Of a stretch of 7,519 nt of DNA, positions 1-5,829 are shown piece after piece (the first letter of the stretch is position 1; the number at the start of each line of letters is the position of its first letter). This stretch comes from Verrucomicrobia bacterium TMED56 (GTDB lineage: Bacteria > Verrucomicrobiota > Verrucomicrobiia > Opitutales > Seribacteraceae), in contig NHDJ01000125.1 in assembly GCA_002167265.1 (NCBI GenBank), positions 5,289 through 12,807 on the forward strand. The letters run 5' to 3'. The translations under genes were made by a program, and so were the position numbers. The notes below the pieces were generated by a model. The model did not search any database. It was not told the DNA's origin and saw only the letters and a list, made by a program, of their open reading frames with translations.

Positions 1-621
1 CCCGAGGAAAAGCAAAACTCGACTCGCAACTTCGGGCTGGTTTTGGCACTAGTTGCCAGAATTATCATGGTGATCGGAGGACTAAAGCTTATTCAACTTA
101 CTGAACCTGCTTTTTCTTCCGCTCCAGATTGGTTTCAATATTCTTGGAGAGACCTTGCACTTCTGGGCGGTGGCCTATTTCTGATTTGGAAAGCTGTGAA
201 GGAAATACACGCCACCGTTGAGTTATCCAATCACGAAAGCAATGCAAAGGCCAAGGACACATTTTTTGGAGTTATCTCTCAAATTGTGATTCTTGATATA
301 GTTTTCTCCCTGGATTCTGTAATCACTGCTGTTGGCTTGACTGAGAATAGATGGGTTATAATTGTTGCCGTGCTACTTTCCTTCGCGGTAATTTTATTTT
401 TCGCAAAACCAATCGGCGATTTCATACTTAAACATGTCGCCCTGAAGATTCTTGCCCTCTCTTTTCTTATTGTAATTGGGATAACCATTTTTATGGAGGG
501 CTTGGGTAAGGAAGTTGAAAAAAGCCTGATTTATGCACCTATGGGTTTTGCTATGCTCATAGAAATTCTTCAGATGCGTCATTCTCACAACCTCAAAAAA
601 AAATCTGTTGAACCCTCCTGA
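1..621 (+). CDS. TerC family integral membrane protein (5' end missing)
   Basis: The frame is open from base 1, so the gene begins outside the window; the TTG at 43 is internal. The visible 206 residues are the C-terminal two thirds or more of a TerC-fold protein (Pfam TerC), with about six hydrophobic segments. The hallmark acidic membrane motif DIVFSLDS lies near residues 99-106, followed by VITAVGL. The GGLFLIWKA segment and the final MGFAMLIEIL helix before a basic tail are also typical. The first acidic repeat of the family (E..LG.DN type) would lie upstream. TerC proteins act in the cytoplasmic membrane in metal-ion, particularly Mn, export or metalation of exported proteins, and some are tied to tellurite resistance; the substrate cannot be read here. 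The last codons contain a run of nine A and overlap the next gene by 14 bases, suggesting coupled translation. Family call is secure, function is not. Confidence 0.93.
   Translation, partial: PEEKQNSTRNFGLVLALVARIIMVIGGLKLIQLTEPAFSSAPDWFQYSWRDLALLGGGLFLIWKAVKEIHATVELSNHESNAKAKDTFFGVISQIVILDIVFSLDSVITAVGLTENRWVIIVAVLLSFAVILFFAKPIGDFILKHVALKILALSFLIVIGITIFMEGLGKEVEKSLIYAPMGFAMLIEILQMRHSHNLKKKSVEPS
595..603 (+). repeat. A9 homopolymer in the last codons of terC
   Basis: Nine consecutive A residues are read as three Lys codons in the terC frame, directly ahead of the TTG start proposed for eda at 608. Runs of this length are known sites of RNA polymerase or ribosome slippage. Loss of one A in the transcript would join the terC frame to the eda frame, which is open back to the stop at 560-562. 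The run is seen directly; any slippage is inference. Confidence 0.6.
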
Positions 622-1240
622 CCGATTGGGTGCTTTCCCCGTTCTACCCATAATTAGCGGCGTTTCATCTAATGATGCACTGTTTGTCGCAGAGGCATTA
701 ATTGAAGGAGGGGTCGAGATAATGGAGATAACATTGCGGTCAGCAGAATCGCAAGAGTCCCTCTCCATTTTAAGAAAAGAATTTCCTGACCTTACTCTTG
801 GAGCAGGATCGATCATCCATGTCGAACAACTTAATTGGGCTGCGGGGGAAGGCTTAGATTTCGCGGTTTCACCTGCTTGGAATGATTTGATTTGGGAGAG
901 GAGTGAAAAAATTTCTATCCCACTGATACCGGGTATCCTTACTCCAAGTGAACTTCTCCATGCAATTAATGCAGGTTGCCTCCATCCTAAAATTTTCCCT
1001 ATTGAACCTGCAGGTGGATTACCTTATCTGCAATCTTTACTTGCACCCTTTCAACACACATCCATCCAATGCCTCCCAACTGGTGGCATTAAAAAAGAAC
1101 AGGTTCAGAAATATCTGAATTTCAATCAGGTATTAACGGTTGGAGGTAGTTGGATCACACCTCCCGAAATGATTTCAGCTAAAAACTCAAAGGGTATTAC
1201 TGAGCTTGCCAAATCCTCTATCATGATTGCTAATTGCTGA
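608..1240 (+). CDS. eda: KDPG aldolase (2-dehydro-3-deoxyphosphogluconate aldolase)
   Basis: This class I aldolase splits 2-keto-3-deoxy-6-phosphogluconate into pyruvate and glyceraldehyde-3-phosphate, the last step of the Entner-Doudoroff and uronate routes, in the cytoplasm. At 210 residues it has the family's length. Visible landmarks are GGVEIMEITLR with the general acid/base Glu40 and Arg44, the GAGSI turn at 65-69, the IPLIPGI strand at 104-110, the Schiff-base Lys128 in PKIFP, the phosphate-binding PTGGI at 157-161 and VGGSWI at 178-183. No ATG occurs before residue 39, inside the active-site region, so a non-ATG start is needed. TTG at 608 gives a usual N-terminus; TTG at 626 or ATT at 581 are alternatives. 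No Shine-Dalgarno is evident, and the gene probably depends on ribosomes finishing terC. It may also act on 4-hydroxy-2-oxoglutarate, as relatives do. The C-terminal stop lies 2 bases before the next ATG. Confidence 0.93.
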   Translation: MNPPDRLGAFPVLPIISGVSSNDALFVAEALIEGGVEIMEITLRSAESQESLSILRKEFPDLTLGAGSIIHVEQLNWAAGEGLDFAVSPAWNDLIWERSEKISIPLIPGILTPSELLHAINAGCLHPKIFPIEPAGGLPYLQSLLAPFQHTSIQCLPTGGIKKEQVQKYLNFNQVLTVGGSWITPPEMISAKNSKGITELAKSSIMIANC

Positions 1241-1242
1241 TT

Positions 1243-2421
1243 ATGAAATCTCCCTTGCTGATTTTTATAATGCTCTCACTTTTTTCCGAGATCCCTTTAC
1301 TCCATGCCTTTGAAAAAGGAAGTATCTCTATGCGGGGATCTTTTGATCACTCTAGAACTGCATTTGAAAAACTTAAGTTTGGCAGGGTTGCATTTATGGG
1401 AGGTTCAATCACAGAAATGAATGGATACCGACCCATGGTAATGAACTTTCTTGAGAGAAAATATCCGAAAGCACAGTTTGAATTTATTAATGCCGGCATT
1501 TCTTCGACATGTTCCACAACCGGAGCGTTTAGACTTCAACGGGATATTCTGACAAAAGGTCCAATCGATTTATTTTTCCTAGAATTTGCGGTCAACGATG
1601 ATCAGGACGCTGGACATGACCGAGAAGGATGCATACGCGGGATGGAAGGAATCATTAGGCAATTCCGTTCCTATTTCCCAAAATCAGATATTGTTGTTAC
1701 CTATTTTGTTAACCCAAGGATGCTCGAGTTACTTAAAGTTGGCAAAATTCCCCTCACCATGGCTGCCCATGAAGAGGTTTTAGAGAAGTATCAAATATCA
1801 GGGGTGCACTTAGCAAGGGAGCTAGCAGAACAAATTAATAAAAATGAATTCTCTTGGGAGAAATTCGGCGGGACACACCCCAAAGAATCAGGAAACCGGC
1901 TTTGTGCTGATATGCATGCCGAACTTCTGCACAAGGCTTGGACTGGGCCGATGCCAAAAAAGGTAATTGCTCATAAACTTCCTAATGAAATGATTGACCC
2001 ATTGAGTTATGCAAATGGTAAGTTTCTAAGCCCCGGGAAGATCAAACTTACCAAAGGGTGGAGTTATTCAGAACCAAACTGGCCAAAGCTCCATGGGAGT
2101 AAAAGAACCAGATACCTTGGTTCTTCATTGCTGCATTCAAACGGAATCGCCCATCCGTTAAGTTTAAAGTTTTCCGGCAGTGCGATTGGTGCATTTATAT
2201 TAGCCGGTCCAGACGCAGCAAAGTTACGGTATAGCATTGATGGTCAGAAGAATAAGGAAATAGACTTATTTCATCATTACAGTAAAAGTCTGCATTACCC
2301 ACGAACTGTTATGTTTGCTCATGATTTGTCTCCAGGAGAACACACTCTAACTATTGTACCCATAAAGCATAATCAAAGAAATGCAGTTCGGATTATGGAA
2401 TTCTGCATCAATCAAAATTAA
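1243..2421 (+). CDS. secreted SGNH/GDSL-hydrolase-like protein with C-terminal beta domain
   Basis: A 392-residue protein starting at ATG 1243, two bases after the eda stop; an in-frame TTG at 1234 adds three residues but the ATG gives a better signal peptide (MKSPLLIFIML..., cleavage near HA at about residues 21-22). SGNH blocks can be seen in order: block I FMGGSIT with presumed nucleophile Ser55, block II INAGISS near 83-89 with the conserved Gly, block III FAVNDD with Asn118, and block V GGTHP with His212. The Asp usually three residues before that His is Gly here, so a Ser-His dyad or another acid must serve. Residues from about 240 to 392 form a second domain with HYPRTVMFAHDLSPGEHTL, probably a beta-sandwich, perhaps for binding carbohydrate. 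Likely job: deacetylation or deacylation of an extracytoplasmic polysaccharide or glycoconjugate. Substrate is unknown. Fold and export are well supported, activity less so. Confidence 0.85.
   Translation: MKSPLLIFIMLSLFSEIPLLHAFEKGSISMRGSFDHSRTAFEKLKFGRVAFMGGSITEMNGYRPMVMNFLERKYPKAQFEFINAGISSTCSTTGAFRLQRDILTKGPIDLFFLEFAVNDDQDAGHDREGCIRGMEGIIRQFRSYFPKSDIVVTYFVNPRMLELLKVGKIPLTMAAHEEVLEKYQISGVHLARELAEQINKNEFSWEKFGGTHPKESGNRLCADMHAELLHKAWTGPMPKKVIAHKLPNEMIDPLSYANGKFLSPGKIKLTKGWSYSEPNWPKLHGSKRTRYLGSSLLHSNGIAHPLSLKFSGSAIGAFILAGPDAAKLRYSIDGQKNKEIDLFHHYSKSLHYPRTVMFAHDLSPGEHTLTIVPIKHNQRNAVRIMEFCINQN
2103..2125. repeat. perfect 8-bp inverted repeat within the SGNH gene
   Basis: AAGAACCA at 2103-2110 and TGGTTCTT at 2118-2125 are exact reverse complements around a 7-base loop, inside the C-terminal domain coding region (residues near RTRYLGS). 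No T tract follows, so it is not a terminator. It may be a chance hairpin or an mRNA structure. Confidence 0.4.
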
Positions 2422-2422
2422 A

Positions 2423-4534
2423 ATGATACAAAATCCCTTCTTAGAATCCCCAGAAAACCAGAGTTGGTTCGAACTTAAACCAGAATTTATCCGCACTGAT
2501 ATAACGATCGCTCTAGAGCAAGCTGAAAAAAATCTTCAAAAGATCAGAGACCTAAAGCCTGAACAAGCTACCTTTGCCAACTCAGTAAAGGCTCTCGAGA
2601 ATGCCAGCCTTGATCTACAGAGTGCCTGGGGCTTGGTTTCTCACTTGGATTCGGTTTGTAACACCCAAGAGTTGCGTGAAGCATACAATGAGATGCTTCC
2701 TGCTGTAAGCTCATTTGGAGCTAAAATTTCTCTGGACCCAGTTCTGTGGAAAGCATTGCAAGCGTTCGAAGAATCAGAGGAGGCATCAAATCTGAATTTA
2801 GTAGATCGGCGTCTGCTGAATGAAACATTACTTGACTTCAAAGAAGCTGGTGCCGACTTGCCGGATGAAAAAAGAAAACGTCTCGAAGAAATTTCCCAGG
2901 AATTGGCCAAGGTCACTCAAAAATTTTCCGAGCAGGTTCTGGATGCAACAAACGAATGGAGAATTGTCGTACATGAAGAGAAAAAACTAGCAGGTCTTCC
3001 AGAAACTGCCAAAGAAGCTGCACGACAAACTGCGATCGAAAAACTGGGGACAGAGAAGGGGAAGAGTTCTTGGGTTTTCACGCTTCATGCACCATCAATG
3101 TTACCAGTACTTCAATACTTGGAAGATGATGATATTCGAAGAAAGGTATGGCAAGCAAGCGACAGTTTGTGCGTGAATGACCCCCATGCCAACGAACCCC
3201 TTATTCGTAAGATCATTTTACTAAGACAGGAAAAATCTGAAATTCTAGGTAAGAATGACTTTGCTGATGTGGTGCTCAGCAGGCGGATGGCCAAAAATGG
3301 CGAAAAAGCAGATGAGTTTATTATGCAACTGCATGAAAAGACTATTCCTTTTTTTAATAATGAAAACCGCGAACTTGAGGAATTTAAGGCCAATAAGACA
3401 AATCAAGATACTGAGCTTTTAGAACCCTGGGAGGTGGCCTATTGGAGTGAAAAGCTTAAAAAGGAACGGTACGATTTTGACAGTGAAGATCTCCGTCCCT
3501 TCTTCCCCATTCAATCAGTTCTCGAAGGTATGTTCGAGTTAACTTCAAAAGTTTTTGGATTAAAGATAGAGGAAAGACCTACCAAGTTTGAGGATCAAGT
3601 TTTTGAATATGGGAATAATTCTGACGCTGTTCCTCAATCTGTATGGCATCCTGAAGTTCGTTTTTACGATCTTTTCGATGAGCAGAGCGAACAATTGCTC
3701 GGATCTTTTTACGCTGACTGGCACCCTCGCTCAAGTAAACGTTCAGGAGCTTGGATGAATTACCTTAAAACCGGAGAACCTACGGAAAACGGACACAGGG
3801 AAGCACATATTGGCCTCATCTGTGGCAATCTTACTGCTCCAACTCCAAGTAAACCCGCCTTACTCACACATTACGAGGTAGAGACAGTTTTCCACGAGTT
3901 TGGGCATTTATTACATCACTTGTGTGGAAATGTTCCACACCGTAGCTTGAATGGTGTAAATGTTGCATGGGATTTTGTTGAACTCCCTTCTCAGATCATG
4001 GAAAATTGGTGCTGGGAAAAAGAGAGTTTGGATTTGTTTGCCCGTCACCACGAATCTGGAGACACAATTCCCGAAAGCCTTTTCCGTAAGATGTTACGGG
4101 CAAGAAACTTCATGGCTGGAAACACCATGATGCGACAGCTTGCGTTTGCAAAGCTCGACCTGCATATCCATAGATTTTTGGCCAAGCATGAATTTGAAGA
4201 CTTGGAAGCTAACCTGAGTGAAGCTTTGAATAGTTTTCTCCCAAAACGCAAATCCACCCCCAGAAGCATTGCCTTAAGATTCAGTCATTTATTTAGTAGT
4301 CCAGTAGGTTATGCGGCAGCTTACTACTCTTACAAGTGGGCTGAAGTGTTGGATGCGGATGCCTTTACCCGATTCAAGAAAGAAGGCATCATGAATCCGA
4401 ATACTGGTCGTGACTTTCGCGAGCAAATATTGAGCAAGGGAAATTCTGAACCACCTGACCAACTTTACAGAAATTTTATGGGACGAGATCCAAATTCAGA
4501 ACCCCTGATGAATCGCAGCGGACTGAGTACCTGA
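2423..4534 (+). CDS. prlC: oligopeptidase A-like M3 zinc metallopeptidase
   Basis: A cytoplasmic thimet-type endopeptidase that cuts short peptides, including degradation products and released signal peptides in the E. coli homologue. The chosen start, ATG 2423, begins one base after the SGNH stop and yields MIQNPFL..., matching the usual N-terminus of the family; an in-frame ATG at 2381 would add 14 residues lying inside the upstream gene. The 703-residue product has the normal length. The zinc site is HEFGH at 491-495, with third ligand Glu520 in DFVELPSQ, followed by MENWCWE. The catalytic tyrosine region GYAAAYYSY is at 629-637, followed by KWAEVLDADAF. A C-terminal FMGRDPN block closes the protein. 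The N-terminal half is helical and charged, as expected for the domain that narrows access to the cleft. No signal peptide is seen. All catalytic residues are present, so it should be active. A dipeptidyl carboxypeptidase (Dcp) is the main alternative within M3. Confidence 0.95.
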   Translation: MIQNPFLESPENQSWFELKPEFIRTDITIALEQAEKNLQKIRDLKPEQATFANSVKALENASLDLQSAWGLVSHLDSVCNTQELREAYNEMLPAVSSFGAKISLDPVLWKALQAFEESEEASNLNLVDRRLLNETLLDFKEAGADLPDEKRKRLEEISQELAKVTQKFSEQVLDATNEWRIVVHEEKKLAGLPETAKEAARQTAIEKLGTEKGKSSWVFTLHAPSMLPVLQYLEDDDIRRKVWQASDSLCVNDPHANEPLIRKIILLRQEKSEILGKNDFADVVLSRRMAKNGEKADEFIMQLHEKTIPFFNNENRELEEFKANKTNQDTELLEPWEVAYWSEKLKKERYDFDSEDLRPFFPIQSVLEGMFELTSKVFGLKIEERPTKFEDQVFEYGNNSDAVPQSVWHPEVRFYDLFDEQSEQLLGSFYADWHPRSSKRSGAWMNYLKTGEPTENGHREAHIGLICGNLTAPTPSKPALLTHYEVETVFHEFGHLLHHLCGNVPHRSLNGVNVAWDFVELPSQIMENWCWEKESLDLFARHHESGDTIPESLFRKMLRARNFMAGNTMMRQLAFAKLDLHIHRFLAKHEFEDLEANLSEALNSFLPKRKSTPRSIALRFSHLFSSPVGYAAAYYSYKWAEVLDADAFTRFKKEGIMNPNTGRDFREQILSKGNSEPPDQLYRNFMGRDPNSEPLMNRSGLST
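3922..3940. repeat. perfect 8-bp inverted repeat just after the HEFGH codons
   Basis: GTGTGGAA at 3922-3929 and TTCCACAC at 3933-3940 are exact reverse complements separated by ATG, giving a tight hairpin in the M3 peptidase mRNA about 15 bases after the HEFGH codons. It encodes residues around LCGNVPH. No T tract follows. Function unknown; chance is possible. Confidence 0.45.
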
Positions 4535-4539
4535 ATAAT

Positions 4540-4941
4540 ATGTCTACCAAACCACAAGTTTTGGCGTGGATTACATGTGATTCTGTATATGTTGATCCTG
4601 CCACCGGTAAACATACATTACTTGGAATTTTTTCTAATCTTAGAGCTAAGGAATTCCCTGTGGTTCACCCTAGAATGATTTGGTTTCTATCTTTTTCAGA
4701 TTTAACCAAGGGCATGCATAATTTAAAAATTTCCATTGGCATACCTATGTCTGATGATGCTCCTCGAACAATTATCAAAAGAGAATTTGATTCTCCTGGC
4801 CCCCAACATCGGATTAACTTAATCAACGACATACATCGCTTGAAATTCGAGGAAGCAGGAAACTATTCCATACTTATTGAAATTGACAACCAAGTGGTAC
4901 TTGCCAGTACATTCCCCATCTCACAAGCTAACGAACTATGA
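4540..4941 (+). CDS. DUF6941 family protein, unknown function
   Basis: A 133-residue protein that I recognise as resembling the DUF6941 family, small proteins of unknown role. Characteristic stretches are the N-terminal CDSVYVDPATGKHTLLGIF near residues 13-31, a conserved HPRMIWFLSF at about 43-52, and SPGPQHRINLIND at about 85-97, ending in a predicted beta strand (YSILIEID) before a short tail. It has no signal peptide, membrane segment or catalytic-looking cluster. The alternating hydrophobic pattern suggests a compact all-beta fold, as in a binding or scaffold protein. It starts five bases after the M3 peptidase stop, and its stop overlaps the ATG of the exported metallopeptidase downstream, so the two are likely translated together. 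No Shine-Dalgarno is visible. Family assignment is from memory of the motif; no function is proposed. Confidence 0.85.
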   Translation: MSTKPQVLAWITCDSVYVDPATGKHTLLGIFSNLRAKEFPVVHPRMIWFLSFSDLTKGMHNLKISIGIPMSDDAPRTIIKREFDSPGPQHRINLINDIHRLKFEEAGNYSILIEIDNQVVLASTFPISQANEL

Positions 4942-5660
4942 AGATCTGCAATCTTTTTCCTGTTTCATTCTCATTGCTGTGGCTATTCGCATTCTCCCTT
5001 GGAAGTGAACCAAAAAAATCATCGCAAGAATTCTATCAACCTATAATTGCTAAAGTTGAAGGTTTTCAAATTGAATGGGATCCAGGAATTGCTGTCTCAG
5101 GTGATCCACAGTTCTTCCGGAAAATCAAAAAAGCTTTAGCCAACCATTTTCAAAGAATTAATTTTCTAATCCCAGAAGAAAAAGTACTCATTTTGCGTAA
5201 ATTACCCATCCGCGTGGATCGCAATCACAAACTTTCAAATATGCAATATCATCCATCTAAATCATGGTTGATCCAAAATGGTTATGATCCTGCACTGGAA
5301 AAACGCGTTCATATTCCACGGGCAGAAAACCTTCTTAAGCGCAGTACCTGGCAAAAGCACCCTTATGTAATTTTGCATGAATTAGCCCATGCCTATCACG
5401 ATCAAATTCTCAGCTTCGAACACCAGGGAATCATCGAAGCTTATAATCGGTCCGAAAAAGCAGGCCTCTACGAGAAAGTACTTTTATTCAGAGGAGGAAA
5501 AACCCGCCACTACGCGCGCACCAACCACAAGGAGTTTTTTGCCGAAATGACGGAGTCATATATCGGAGTAAATGACTTCTATCCATTCGTTCGAGCAGAA
5601 TTAAAAGAGCACGATCCTCTGACTTACGGTTTAATGGAAAAAATTTGGGGCAAATTTTAA
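4938..5660 (+). CDS. exported HExxH zinc metallopeptidase, lethal-factor-like (ATLF) type
   Basis: A 240-residue protein with an N-terminal hydrophobic segment (residues about 7-22, after MKICN) that looks like a signal peptide, so it should act outside the cytoplasmic membrane or in the periplasm. The zinc motif HELAH is at 147-151 (ligands His147 and His151, catalytic Glu148). The likely third ligand is Glu203 in HKEFFAEMTESYIG, 52 residues on, which makes it a gluzincin. The following NDFYPFVRAELKEHDP is shared, as I recall, with uncharacterised PVC proteins and gives the resemblance to the anthrax lethal factor catalytic domain. The N-terminal half, up to about residue 130, has no known motif. 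The ATG overlaps the preceding stop in the ATGA arrangement. All metal ligands are present, so an active peptidase is expected. Substrate unknown; a role in envelope protein processing is only a guess. No terminator with a T tract follows directly. Confidence 0.85.
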   Translation: MKICNLFPVSFSLLWLFAFSLGSEPKKSSQEFYQPIIAKVEGFQIEWDPGIAVSGDPQFFRKIKKALANHFQRINFLIPEEKVLILRKLPIRVDRNHKLSNMQYHPSKSWLIQNGYDPALEKRVHIPRAENLLKRSTWQKHPYVILHELAHAYHDQILSFEHQGIIEAYNRSEKAGLYEKVLLFRGGKTRHYARTNHKEFFAEMTESYIGVNDFYPFVRAELKEHDPLTYGLMEKIWGKF

Positions 5661-5679
5661 ATCCCTATGCAAGCATGAT

Positions 5680-5714
5680 ATGTTGAAAGGGTTAATTTAA
5701 ATGCCCTCCAACAT
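5680..5714 (+). terminator. imperfect hairpin after the six-gene cluster
   Basis: ATGTTG (5680-5685) pairs with CAACAT (5709-5714) and GGG (5689-5691) with CCC (5704-5706), separated by a 3-by-2 internal loop and a 12-base AT-rich loop. It lies about 20 bases past the stop of the metallopeptidase gene, where a terminator would be expected. Only three T follow, so intrinsic termination would be weak. It could instead be an mRNA-stabilising hairpin. Confidence 0.3.
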
Positions 5715-5792
5715 TTATGAAATTGGAAAACATGCATCCTCAAACCTTTGTGAATTTCCCAAAGTCACAGCTGTTCCCAGACCGGTTGCCTC

Positions 5793-5821
5793 TTGAATCA
5801 AAGTAAGCAATGAGCTAGCAT
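5793..5821 (+). promoter_or_regulatory. weak promoter-like sequence ahead of the PfkB gene
   Basis: TTGAAT (5793-5798) and TAGCAT (5816-5821) are separated by 17 bases, like -35 and -10 boxes with several mismatches. Transcription would begin at about 5828, so the mRNA would have almost no leader before ATG 5830, consistent with the lack of a Shine-Dalgarno. The gap before this gene is the largest in the window, so a promoter is expected somewhere in 5661-5829. The exact boxes are uncertain. Confidence 0.25.
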
Positions 5822-5829
5822 GATCGTAT

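Noticed and set aside
43..45. TTG as the start of terC
   Set aside because: The frame is open to base 1 and the preceding residues (PEEKQNSTRNFGLV) fit the family, so the gene is cut by the window edge.
394..816. Minus-strand open frame of 140 codons opposite terC and eda
   Set aside because: It lies wholly opposite two recognised genes, is rich in Ser, Arg and Asn as antisense frames often are, and has no recognisable motif.
1006..1015. 10-bp palindrome ACCTGCAGGT in eda
   Set aside because: It codes the conserved EPAGG stretch and a single palindrome of this size is expected by chance.
2381..2422. Earlier in-frame ATG for the M3 peptidase
   Set aside because: The extra 14 residues lie within the SGNH gene and do not match the family N-terminus; ATG 2423 does.
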